A stretch of DNA of 64,000 bases from Methylobacterium sp. DB0501 (GTDB lineage Bacteria; Pseudomonadota; Alphaproteobacteria; Rhizobiales; Beijerinckiaceae), in contig NZ_JAAKGV010000008.1 of assembly GCF_011043735.1 (NCBI RefSeq), forward strand, positions 229,765 through 293,764, written 5' to 3'. Each line of letters begins with the position of its first letter. Position 1 is the stretch's first letter. Below, one piece after another: positions 54,903 through 62,804 of the stretch. The position numbers and the translations under genes are program-made. Under the pieces are notes generated by a model. It was given only the letters and a program-made list of their open reading frames with translations. It did not search any database and had not been told where the DNA came from.

Positions 54903-55583
54903 ATGACCAGCATCACCGGTAAGGCCGTCGTCGCCGACGACGACCCGTTCTTCCGCATCGCGCTCACCAGCATCCTGCGGGACCAGCTCGGTATCTCGGA
55001 GGTGCAGCAGGTCGGCTCCCTGGACGAGGCGCTAGAGGCCTTGGCCGAGAAGCAGGACGTCCGCTTCGCCCTGTTCGACCTCGCCATGCCCGGCATGGAG
55101 AGCCCGGCCAGCCTGTCCGCCGTGCGGGAGTGCTTCCCGGAGGTCCTTACCGTCGTTGTGTCGGGCTCGACCGAGCGGGAGGACGTCTTCCTCGCTCTCA
55201 AGGCTGGCGTGCATGGCTTCGTTCCAAAGGGCTCCGACGTCGAGTCGCTGATCCGAGCTCTGCGCATGGTAGTCGACGGCTTCGTCTACGTGCCGGCCTT
55301 CGTCACGCGGGTGCCCGGTGGCGCGTCCGGGGCGCCGACCCCGACGGCATGGCGCGAGGCCGCGGCGGACCCAACCGCGGCCCTGACACCCCGCCAGCGC
55401 CAGGTGCTCGACCTGATCGTGGCCGGGCAGTCGAACAAGGAGATCGCGCGGTCGCTGTCGCTCGGCGAGGGCACGGTCAAGATCCACGTCGCCGCCCTGC
55501 TAAAGGCGCTCGGCGTCCCGAACCGGTCGGCGGCCGCGGCCTGGGGCGGGGCGAACCTCGCCCGCCCCCGCGCCACCCCCTAG
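54903..55583 (+). CDS. NarL/FixJ-family response regulator
   Basis: The 226-residue protein has an N-terminal receiver (VVADDDPFFRIALTSIL, ALFDLAMPGMESP, VVSGSTE, FVPKGSD) and a LuxR-type HTH (LTPRQRQVLDLIVAGQSNKE, LGEGTVKIHVAALLKAL). Such regulators activate or repress after phosphorylation by a sensor kinase. No kinase is cotranscribed; the nearby hybrid kinase or the Hpt protein may supply phosphate. The ATG at 54903 starts the receiver fold correctly. Confidence 0.93.
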   Translation: MTSITGKAVVADDDPFFRIALTSILRDQLGISEVQQVGSLDEALEALAEKQDVRFALFDLAMPGMESPASLSAVRECFPEVLTVVVSGSTEREDVFLALKAGVHGFVPKGSDVESLIRALRMVVDGFVYVPAFVTRVPGGASGAPTPTAWREAAADPTAALTPRQRQVLDLIVAGQSNKEIARSLSLGEGTVKIHVAALLKALGVPNRSAAAAWGGANLARPRATP

Positions 55584-55945
55584 GCCACCCGGTCTATCGG
55601 GGCTGCCGGGGCAGTCCGGCAGGCCGAGATGACGCCCATGACGGGCCGTGGCCTAACGGGACATCCCATTCAGGCACGACCGACATGACGCACCTCCTGA
55701 TCCCTCCAGCCCTCGCGGCGGCTGCCTTCGGCGTCGGCCTCGGCTTACGCCCCATCCAGGCCCCGCTTCCAGGTAACTTGCCAACGCTGGTTGTCATGTC
55801 CGCCCTTCGGCGTGGAAGCCATCCCGGGGCGCACCATCGACCATCCCGCCATGCCCGCGGCAGGCTCGACGCAGGCGGTGCGAGTAGTTCTTGCATCGCC
55901 TTTCGCCGGGCGTTGAACGCGAAACCGTACCGACGCGAGGACCCA
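55584..55945. other. 362-base spacer without a supported gene
   Basis: The stretch between the NarL-type regulator and the Hpt gene has an in-frame hydrophobic start (ATG near 55685, MTHLLIPPALAAAAFGVGLG) that would run into the Hpt frame. No ribosome-binding site supports it and the text between is not domain-like. I therefore leave it unassigned. Confidence 0.4.
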
Positions 55946-56290
55946 ATGCCGGACACGCCAGCCGACCTCAATCCACAGACCCACCGGCAGGTGGCCAAGC
56001 TGTTGGGACCGGCGCAGGCGGCCGAGATGATGGCCCTGCTCAGGGAGACACTGGTCCGGCTCGGTGACATGCCCGAGCAGGAGTTCGCCGGGCCATCCGG
56101 CCTGGCCCTGGTCCACCGCCTCAAGTCGGAATCCGGCCTCATGGGCTTCGACCGGCTCGCTCAGGCCTGCGAGGCGGTCGACACCGCCGGCGCCCGTGGC
56201 GCCGTCCCGCCGCAAGACCTGCGAAGCCTGCGAGTAGCTATCGCCTCGGCGCTGGCCACGGCCGACGCGCTCGGCGAGGCCGAGCCCTAA
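55946..56290 (+). CDS. Hpt-domain phosphotransfer protein
   Basis: The 114-residue helical protein has the Hpt pattern LALVHRLKSESGLMGFDRLAQACEA, where the histidine of HRLKS is the phospho-acceptor. A free Hpt protein shuttles phosphate between a hybrid kinase receiver and a response regulator. The ATG at 55946 has GCGAGGACC upstream. It lies between a NarL-type regulator and a MucR-family gene, close to the hybrid kinase. Confidence 0.85.
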   Translation: MPDTPADLNPQTHRQVAKLLGPAQAAEMMALLRETLVRLGDMPEQEFAGPSGLALVHRLKSESGLMGFDRLAQACEAVDTAGARGAVPPQDLRSLRVAIASALATADALGEAEP

Positions 56291-56322
56291 TATCCCGCTT
56301 CCCCCAACCGAGGTCACCCCCA

Positions 56323-56775
56323 ATGCGCAAAGCCGAACGTCGCGTCCTAGCGGACGCGGTCGCGTTGTCGTGCCGTATCGTGTCGGCCTACGTCGCGGGC
56401 AACGCCGTGCCGCCGGCACAGGTGCCTGCCGTGATCGCGGACGTATACGCGGCCCTCCACGGTCGACGCCAAGCCGCTCCCGAGCCGACCGCGCCACGGT
56501 TGCTGTCGTCGGCCCAGGTCCGGGCCTCCCTCGGCCCCGGCGGCATCCTGAGCTTCGAGACCGGCAAGCGCTACGCCTCGCTCCGGCGGCACCTGGGCAG
56601 TCTCGGCCTCAGCCCTGACGCCTACCGGCTGAAGTGGGGCCTGCCGCCGGACTACCCGATGGTGTGCCCGTCCTATTCGGCGCTGCGCGCGGACATCGCC
56701 CGGAGCAACGGTCTCGGTCGCGCCGGCGTCCCACCGGACGGCCTGGAAATGAGCGGTCGGGCCGCCGCAGGGTGA
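56323..56775 (+). CDS. MucR/Ros-family transcriptional regulator without clear zinc ligands
   Basis: The 150-residue protein has the MucR core: KRYASLRRHLGSLGLSPDAY, RLKWGLPPDYPMVCPSYSALRAD and IARSNGLG. MucR proteins are H-NS-like silencers of virulence, motility and exopolysaccharide genes in alphaproteobacteria. In Ros the zinc finger uses two cysteines before and two histidines in the RHL region; here the site reads GGILSFETGKRYASLRRHLGSLG, with no cysteine and a single histidine. Zinc-independent Ros homologues are known in Mesorhizobium. The N-terminal half has the usual family helix pattern. Confidence 0.9.
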   Translation: MRKAERRVLADAVALSCRIVSAYVAGNAVPPAQVPAVIADVYAALHGRRQAAPEPTAPRLLSSAQVRASLGPGGILSFETGKRYASLRRHLGSLGLSPDAYRLKWGLPPDYPMVCPSYSALRADIARSNGLGRAGVPPDGLEMSGRAAAG

Positions 56776-56975
56776 GCCTCGACCCCGGCGTCAGCGTCGA
56801 TCGCCAGCGTGAGCTGCCCGTCCTGACGGAAGGACAGCGCCAGCGTAACAAGGTCGGAAGCGACCGCATCGAAGCCGATGCAGCAGGCTCCCGGGACCAG
56901 ACGCCGGCAGCGCCGCAGCGCTATGGACACTACGTTCAGGTCGCGCCCAGGCATCAGCGTTCGGCTGTCACTCAT
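56673..56975 (-). CDS. doubtful small gene antisense to the MucR end
   Basis: A 100-residue frame starts at the ATG at 56975 with CAGGA 8 bases upstream and reads MSDSRTLMPGRDLNVVSIAL, then GFDAVASDLVTLALSFRQDG. About 100 bases overlap the C-terminal coding part of the MucR-family gene on the other strand. The composition is protein-like, but I recognise no family, and it may be spurious. Confidence 0.28.
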   Translation of the reverse strand: MSDSRTLMPGRDLNVVSIALRRCRRLVPGACCIGFDAVASDLVTLALSFRQDGQLTLAIDADAGVEAHPAAARPLISRPSGGTPARPRPLLRAMSARSAE

Positions 56976-57317
56976 CGGGCGATCCTGAAAAGGGACGCTC
57001 CGTTTCCAACCAACGCGAGGCGAAAAGCTGGCAGTCGGGTCCATCTCCGGCATGGACGACGGGCATGCTCCGAATTGCGCGAATGCAGCCTTCAAACGTC
57101 AGGACCTTAACCGCCACGTGGCGGTCCGTACGACCAGGCCTCCTGGAAACGGTTCCGGTACCTGAACCTTTCCACGCCATGAAGAGGCAGCAGGCCGTCC
57201 ATGGCGGCCAAGGAACGCATCCGCCCGCGGGATGTCACAACGCCGGCTGGAGACCTCGAACGCCTCGGTAACGGGGCGCTGCAGCCATGGACCGTCGAGG
57301 TTCGGGGGACCGCTAGC
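56776..57317. other. 542-base stretch with no firm gene
   Basis: Apart from the doubtful antisense frame at 56673-56975, I see no supported gene, repeat or RNA here. It separates the MucR-family gene from the end of the YidB-like gene. Confidence 0.4.
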
Positions 57318-57791
57318 CTAGGCAGGCATCCGACCGTCTGGAGTGTAGCGGTCGACGGCTTGGGGCAGCTCCCGCGACAGGCGGGAGAGAAGCTCCTCGC
57401 GGGACAGGCCGGTGCGCTGGGTCAGGGTTGTGAGGACTTCCGGCCCGATGGCCTGCTCGAGTTGCTGAGGCGGAAGCTCCTGATTAGGCCCCTGGGCGAC
57501 CCAGGACTGCGCGGCCGCCCCGTGGCCGGCCTGCTGAAAGCGCTGGAGCACCTCGCCCAAGCCGCTGTTCAGGAAGCCGCCGGGCGCCTCGCCGCGCCGG
57601 TCGCCCAACAGGCCGCCGAGAAGCCCTCCAAGGCCACTGCCCGTACCGCCGGTCGTCTGGCCGGGGCCGGCGGGCGCGGGCGCGGCTTGCCCGGCACCGC
57701 CCAGCATCTCGGCGATCTTGTCCCGGTTCTGGTAGCCGGCCAGGGCCAGGAGGCCGAGCAGCGCCGTCATCGAAGGGTAGCCGTCACTCAT
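57318..57791 (-). CDS. YidB/DUF937-family protein
   Basis: The 157-residue protein has an N-terminal helix ([20 protein letters not shown]), a glycine-rich middle ([19 protein letters not shown]) and a C-terminal domain [62 protein letters not shown]. This is the YidB-like DUF937 pattern; its function is unknown. It is divergent from the ArsR-type repressor, with AT-rich operator-like sites in between. Confidence 0.87.
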   Translation of the reverse strand: MSDGYPSMTALLGLLALAGYQNRDKIAEMLGGAGQAAPAPAGPGQTTGGTGSGLGGLLGGLLGDRRGEAPGGFLNSGLGEVLQRFQQAGHGAAAQSWVAQGPNQELPPQQLEQAIGPEVLTTLTQRTGLSREELLSRLSRELPQAVDRYTPDGRMPA

Positions 57792-57931
57792 GGGTCGTCT
57801 CCGGCTTACGACGGATAGGCGGTGGCCATCCGCCGATGGGGTCAGGTCGGAAAACGCGCCTAGGCGCCGATGCGATGCATCCCCCGATGGTCTGCGGCTC
57901 GGGAGAAGACAGCTGCATGCAGTGACATTAT

Positions 57932-57969
57932 ATTAGGAGGACCTAAATAAGCTGGATCTGCCATTTAGG
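57932..57969. promoter_or_regulatory. AT-rich repeats before the ArsR-type repressor, likely operator
   Basis: CCTAAAT (57942-57948) and ATTTAGG (57963-57969) are perfect complements around 14 bases. Another TTAGG half-site at 57933-57937 pairs with CCTAA at 57942-57946 around 4 bases. The region is far more AT-rich than its surroundings and lies directly before the ArsR-type gene start. Autorepression is the likely role. Confidence 0.65.
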
Positions 57970-57980
57970 GACACGAACCG

Positions 57981-58304
57981 ATGTACGCCGTCACGTCGAC
58001 CGACCTAATGCGGCTTCAGGACAAGGTCACCGACGCGGCCCGCCTGCTCCGCCTCCTCGCCAACGAGAAGCGGTTGCTGATCCTGTGCCTACTGGTCGCC
58101 CGCGGCGAGATGGACGTGACCAGCCTCGCGCGAGAGGTCGAGCTCAGCCAGTCGGCCCTGTCGCAGCACCTCGCCAAGCTGCGCGAGGACGGGTTGGTCG
58201 CCTTCCGACGCGAGAGCCAGACGATCCACTATCGGCTGGAGGACCCTAGGGCCGCGCGGGTGCTGGCGACCCTCAAGGATATCTTCTGCCCGGAACTCGG
58301 CTGA
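57981..58304 (+). CDS. ArsR-family repressor of the BigR/SqrR (persulfide-sensing) type
   Basis: The 107-residue protein has a winged helix with LLANEKRLLILCLLVARGEM, VTSLAREVELSQSALSQHLAKLREDGLV and RRESQTIHYRLEDPRA. It keeps the two cysteines, Cys36 (LILC) and Cys103 (DIFCPELG), that form the redox/persulfide switch in SqrR, BigR and YgaV. No metal-site CVC motif is present. I infer that it senses reactive sulfur or oxidants. It is divergent from the YidB-like gene and convergent with a histidine kinase gene. Confidence 0.9.
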   Translation: MYAVTSTDLMRLQDKVTDAARLLRLLANEKRLLILCLLVARGEMDVTSLAREVELSQSALSQHLAKLREDGLVAFRRESQTIHYRLEDPRAARVLATLKDIFCPELG

Positions 58305-58310
58305 TCGGTC

Positions 58311-59627
58311 TCAGCTCGGGAGGATCTCGGCCTCGAGCCCCGGGCGATCCGTCCGGTTGCGCAGCCGCAGGCTGAGGCCACTCCGGCGGGACGCCATCTC
58401 GGCGATGGCGAGGCCGAGGCCGCTACCCGTCGCGCTCTTGTGGCACCCTCGGAAGAACCGTGTCGTGACGTGGGGCAGTTCGTCCTCCGGAATGCCCGGC
58501 CCCTCGTCGCGGACGACGATGCCCCCGCCATCCGGCCGGGCGACCCACGCCACCGTGCCTGTCTCCATGTGCTGCACGGCGTTCTCGTGCAGGTTCCGGA
58601 CGGCGAGGCGCAGGCCTTCCGGGTCGGCCAGCAGCGTATAGCCCCGTAGCCCCGGATCGATCTGGGTCCGGACCCCGGGTGGCATCCGCATGCCTTCAAC
58701 GGTTTCCGTTACCAGCGCGCCGACGTCGACCTCAGCCAGGGAAGGCGCCTCCCCCGCGGCGTCGAGCCGGGCGGCGTCGAGCAACTGGCGGACGAGGCGC
58801 GTGGTCCGGTCGACGGCCGCCACGATCTGGCGCAAGGCTGCCTTCGCCACGTCCGGGTCGGTGGCGGCCATGGCGACCTGCGCCTGAACCTTGAGGCCAG
58901 CGAGCGGGGTGCGCAGCTCGTGCGCGGCGAACGCCGTCACCTCCTGTTCGTGCCGACGGGCCGATTCGACCTTGAGGAACAGCCCGTCGAGGGCGTCGGC
59001 CAGGGGGCGGACCTCGGCGAGCGCGCGGCTCGCGTCGATGGCGCTCATGTCGTCCGCGTCGCGACCTGCGAGGTCGCGCGCCATCAGCCGCAACGGTCGC
59101 AGGCCGCGCCCGAGGCTCGCCCAGATCAGCATCCCCAACAGCGGCACCACGAGCAGCACGGGCGTGACCAAGCCCATGATGAGGTCGTTGACGAGGCGCT
59201 CGCGCAGGCCGAGGCGGTCGCCGACCATCACGCGAACGCCTTTGCCGGCGTCCTCCACCGTGAAGACACGCCAAGTCTCGCCGTCGACCTCGCGCTGCGA
59301 GAAGCCGGCGGGCGCATCCGTCAGGCGCCGCTCCGGGGCCCCGGTCGACCGCGCGACCATGCGCCCGTCGAGCGACCAGATCTGACATGAGAGCTGCCGC
59401 TCGTAGGCGGTCTGCGCCGGGATGGTGCGGATAGCCCCGTCCGGTCCCGGGCCGCCGACCGCGCCCACCAGGGAACTGACCATGCGGGCTGCTTCCTGCA
59501 GGCGGTTGTCGAGGACCTGCTCCACCTCGCGCTTTGAGCCAAAGTAGATCCAGGCGACCGCGCTGAGCCAGATCAGGCCGGTGGCGAGCAGCAGGATGGC
59601 GAACAGCCTGGCGCGGAGCGACCTCAT
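58311..59627 (-). CDS. sensor histidine kinase, QseC-like
   Basis: The 438-residue membrane kinase has a first helix (LFAILLLATGLIWLSAVAWI), a periplasmic sensor region of about 130 residues and a second helix (LIMGLVTPVLLVVPLLGMLI). A HAMP-like linker, the H-box (FAAHELRTPLAGLKVQAQ), an N-box (NLHENAVQHM), DEGPGIPEDELP and SGLGLAIAEMASRRSG follow. This is the QseC/PmrB/TctE type. It overlaps the response regulator gene by 4 bases and is translated after it. Confidence 0.93.
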   Translation of the reverse strand: MRSLRARLFAILLLATGLIWLSAVAWIYFGSKREVEQVLDNRLQEAARMVSSLVGAVGGPGPDGAIRTIPAQTAYERQLSCQIWSLDGRMVARSTGAPERRLTDAPAGFSQREVDGETWRVFTVEDAGKGVRVMVGDRLGLRERLVNDLIMGLVTPVLLVVPLLGMLIWASLGRGLRPLRLMARDLAGRDADDMSAIDASRALAEVRPLADALDGLFLKVESARRHEQEVTAFAAHELRTPLAGLKVQAQVAMAATDPDVAKAALRQIVAAVDRTTRLVRQLLDAARLDAAGEAPSLAEVDVGALVTETVEGMRMPPGVRTQIDPGLRGYTLLADPEGLRLAVRNLHENAVQHMETGTVAWVARPDGGGIVVRDEGPGIPEDELPHVTTRFFRGCHKSATGSGLGLAIAEMASRRSGLSLRLRNRTDRPGLEAEILPS

Positions 59628-60286
59628 GTCAGGGCCCTCATGCGGTAGCCGAGGCCGCGCACCGTTTCGATGGCGTGTCGGCCGATCTTGGCGCGCAGGT
59701 TGTGCATGTGAACCTCGACGGCATTGCTCTCGACCTCTTCCTGCCAGCCGTAGAGGCGCTCCTCCAACTCCGCTTTCGAGCGAAGCACGTCAGGTCGTTC
59801 CATGAGGGCCGCCAGAACCATAACCTCGCGCCGGGAGACGGCGACCGGCACACCGTCGACGGTGACGGCGAGGCTGCCGGGATCGAGCCGGATGGCGCCG
59901 TGTTCCAGGATCGCCGCGGCCCGCCCCGAAGCCCGCCGGACGACGGCGCGGATGCGGGCGGAGAGCTCGTCGAGGTCGAAAGGCTTGCCGAGATAGTCGT
60001 CGGCGCCCCCGTCGAGCCCGGCGATCCGGTCGGCCACGGCGTCCCGGGCCGTCAGCAGGACGACCGGCGTCCGGTCGTTCCGGCGGCGAAGCCCCCGCAA
60101 CACGTCGAGGCCAGAGCCATCGGGCAGCATCAGGTCGAGCACGATGGCCGAGAACGCGCTCGTGGCGAGCGCCGCCTCGGCGTCGGCGCAGGTCGCGACG
60201 CAATCGACCGTCGCCCCGGCCAAGCCCAAACCAGCCCGGAGCCCGTCCGACAGGATGGTGTCGTCCTCGACGACGAGGATGCGCAT
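59624..60286 (-). CDS. OmpR-family response regulator, QseB/PmrA-like
   Basis: The 220-residue protein has a receiver (VVEDDTILSDGLRAGLG, VLDLMLPDGSGLDVLRGLRR, VLLTARD, GKPFDLDEL) and a winged-helix output domain (VMVLAALMERPDVLRSKAEL, VEVHMHNLRAKIGRHAI, VRGLGYRMRAL). It is first in a pair with the QseC-like kinase. A CTTAAG-N5-CTTAAG box lies 39 bases before its start, in the space shared with the divergent dsbD operon, so it probably regulates both directions. Confidence 0.94.
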   Translation of the reverse strand: MRILVVEDDTILSDGLRAGLGLAGATVDCVATCADAEAALATSAFSAIVLDLMLPDGSGLDVLRGLRRRNDRTPVVLLTARDAVADRIAGLDGGADDYLGKPFDLDELSARIRAVVRRASGRAAAILEHGAIRLDPGSLAVTVDGVPVAVSRREVMVLAALMERPDVLRSKAELEERLYGWQEEVESNAVEVHMHNLRAKIGRHAIETVRGLGYRMRALT

Positions 60287-60324
60287 GCGTGTCTCCCTTC
60301 ACCGCCTCCATCCTCCGGGCCCCG

Positions 60325-60341
60325 CTTAAGCCTGGCTTAAG
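60325..60341. promoter_or_regulatory. PmrA/QseB-type box between the two-component genes and dsbD
   Basis: CTTAAG (60325-60330), CCTGG (60331-60335), CTTAAG (60336-60341) match the YTTAAK-N5-YTTAAK box described for PmrA/QseB regulators. Position and spacing suit autoregulation and control of the divergent redox operon by the adjacent response regulator. Confidence 0.72.
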
Positions 60342-60388
60342 CTGCGTTTCCGATCCGCGTCGGGCCGATCCGAGCCCGGACCCCACCT

Positions 60389-62128
60389 ATGCCGAACGTG
60401 TTCACCCACCTTGTCCTCGCTGCCCTGCTCTGAACCGGCTCCTCGCTGTGGTCGCCGGGGCAGTGCCGCGAGCCCGGTGCGAGGCCGACGCCCTTCACCG
60501 TCGATGTCACCCGTGACCCCGACCTCTCGCTGCGCCTGCGATGGACCATCGCCCCCGGCACCTACCTCTACCGTGACAAGATCGCCGCCTCCGACGGAAG
60601 CGGCAGGGAGCTGCCCGTCGGCACCCAGCCCGGCGAGACCAAGGACGACCCCAACTTCGGGCCGACGGAAGTCTATCACGGCGCGACGGAGGCCATCGTT
60701 CCAGGTGCGGCTCTCGCGGGGCTGCGCGAGGTGCGCGTCACCTATCAGGGCTGTGCCGAGAAGGGCATCTGCTACCCGCCGATCAGCAAGGTCATCGAGG
60801 TCCCCGCGGGAGGTCCACAGGCGACCGCCGAGACGCCGGCCACTGGCGCGCAGACCGAGCCCGAGAGCGGCCTGCTCTCGGGCCAACTCGCGGGCGTCCT
60901 GGCGACCTTCCTCGGGCTCGGCCTGCTCCTGGCCTTCACCCCGTGCGTGCTCCCGATGGTCCCGGTGCTGGCCGGCATGCTGGCCCGGTCCGGGGAGCGG
61001 CTCTCGGCCGGGCGCGGCTTCGTCCTGTCCGGCACCTACGTGTTCGCGATGGCGCTAGCCTACGGGACGCTTGGCGTGGCGGCGGCATGGTCCGGGCGCA
61101 ACCTCCAGGTCGCGCTCCAGACTCCCACTGCGCTCGGACTGCTCGCCGCGGCCTTCGCCTCCCTGGCCTTGTCGATGTTCGGCGTGTTCGACCTGGCGCT
61201 GCCGTCCGGTGCCGCCGGCCGCCTGTCGCGACTGAGCGTAGGCAGGCTTGGCGCGCTTGGTGGCGCCTCCGTCATGGGGTTCACCTCCGCCCTGATCGTC
61301 GGGCCCTGCGTGACGCCGCCGCTCGCCGCGGCACTCCTCTATGTCGCCCAGACCGGAGACGTGGTGCGGGGTGCCGCCGTCCTGTTCGCGCTCGGCCTCG
61401 GCATGGGCCTGCCGCTGATCGCGTTCGGGACGTTCGGGGCAGGGATCCTGCCGAAGTCAGGCCCATGGCTCGTCGTCGCCAAGCAGGCCTTCGGGGTGGT
61501 CTTCCTCGCGTTGGCCATCACCATGGTCTCGCGCCTCGTGCCGTCCGAGGTCTCCCTCGTGCTTTGGGGCGCGCTGGCGATCGACATCGGCGTGTTCGTC
61601 GGGGCGTTCGACGTCGTCACGGCGGGCGCCGCGGGCCGGCTGGGCAAGGGCGCTGGTATCGTTGCCGTAACCTACGGCTGCGCCCTCGTCGTCGGCGCCG
61701 CGAGCGGCGGGACCGACCCGCTCCGGCCGCTCGCCGGACTCGGCCGGACGCAGGCAGCCCACGTCGAGGAAGGCCGGACTGTCTCCTTCGTCCCGGCTTT
61801 CGAGGCCGCCCTCGCGGCGGCCCGTGCCGCGGGCAAGCCGGTGCTCGTCGAGTTCGCCGCCGACTGGTGCACCGTCTGCAAGACGAACGAACGGACGGTC
61901 CTGGCCGATGCCGACGTCCGAGCGAGGCTGAGGGCCGTCTCGGTGATCCGCGCCGACGTCACCCGCGACGACGACGCCACACGCGCCCTGATGCGGCGCT
62001 TCGAGGTCGTCGGACCGCCAACCCTCATCCTGATGCGACCCAACGGCGCCGAGGTCCGCGAGGCCCGCACCGAGGGCGAATTCACGGTCGATGACCTGAA
62101 GCGTCGTCTCGCCCTCGTCGGCGCCTGA
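60389..62128 (+). CDS. dsbD: DsbD-family thiol:disulfide interchange protein, N-terminus interrupted by TGA
   Basis: DsbD carries electrons from cytoplasmic thioredoxin to the periplasm. All three domains are readable: N-terminal (TPFTVDVTRD to GCAEKGICYPP, two cysteines), membrane domain with FTPCVLPMVPVLAG and GPCVTPPLAA, and C-terminal thioredoxin fold with ADWCTVCKTNE. The only ATG in this frame ahead of the N-terminal domain is 60389, but TGA at 60431-60433 stops it after 14 residues. The next in-frame start is GTG 60731, which would lose most of the N-terminal domain. The next frame (+1) reads a signal-like LNRLLAVVAGAVPRA over the gap, so two compensating frameshifts are an alternative to a nonsense mutation. 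Confidence 0.75.
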
Positions 62129-62168
62129 GCCACCCCCTTTCGACAAATTAAGTTTCACGGAGACCACG

Positions 62169-62804
62169 ATGGACCGCAGGACCCTGCTCGCCCTTCTGCC
62201 CGCCGCCGCGCTTGCGCCCGCCCTGCTCTCGCTGGCGCCGCCGACCGAGGAAGCCTTCGCCCAGGGCGTCGACCCCAACGCGATCTTCAACGACCCGCAG
62301 GCGCCGGTCTCCGGTAACCCGAAGGGCGACCTGACCATCGTCGCGTTCCTCGATTACAACTGCCCCTTCTGCAAGAAGGCCGAGCCCGACCTTCTCCGGC
62401 TGGTGAAGACGGACGGGCGCATCCGCCTCGTCCACAAGGACTGGCCGATCCTCGGGGACGCCTCCGTCTACGGCGCCCAGTTCGCCCTCGCGGCGCGCTA
62501 CCAGGGGCGCTACGAGACCGTCCACGCGGCCCTGATGGGCATTCCGGGCCGCGGCATCACCAAGGAACGGATGCGGGAGGCGGTCGAGGCCTCCGGCGTC
62601 GACATGACCCGGCTGGAGCGGGACCGCATGGCACTTGCCGGCGAGATCGCGGGCTTGCTCCAGCGCAATCTCGACCAAGCCGACGCCCTCGGCCTGCAGG
62701 GAACCCCGGTCTTCCTAATCGGCCAGCTAAAGGTCGCGGCGGCGCTCGATTTCGACGGTTTCAGGCAGGCGGTCGTCCAGGCCCGCGCGCGAGGACGCTC
62801 GTGA
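62169..62804 (+). CDS. DsbA-family thioredoxin-like protein (ScsC/Com1-like)
   Basis: The 211-residue exported protein has a signal that begins MDRRTLLALLPAAALAPALL, with a twin arginine that could suit Tat export. The active site CPFC sits in VAFLDYNCPFCKKAEPD near residue 65 and the cis-proline loop is QGTPVFLIG. It resembles Com1/ScsC proteins, which isomerise or reduce disulfides with a DsbD partner rather than act as DsbA oxidases. It follows dsbD by 40 bases with GGAG before the ATG and overlaps the transpeptidase gene by one base. Confidence 0.92.
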   Translation: MDRRTLLALLPAAALAPALLSLAPPTEEAFAQGVDPNAIFNDPQAPVSGNPKGDLTIVAFLDYNCPFCKKAEPDLLRLVKTDGRIRLVHKDWPILGDASVYGAQFALAARYQGRYETVHAALMGIPGRGITKERMREAVEASGVDMTRLERDRMALAGEIAGLLQRNLDQADALGLQGTPVFLIGQLKVAAALDFDGFRQAVVQARARGRS

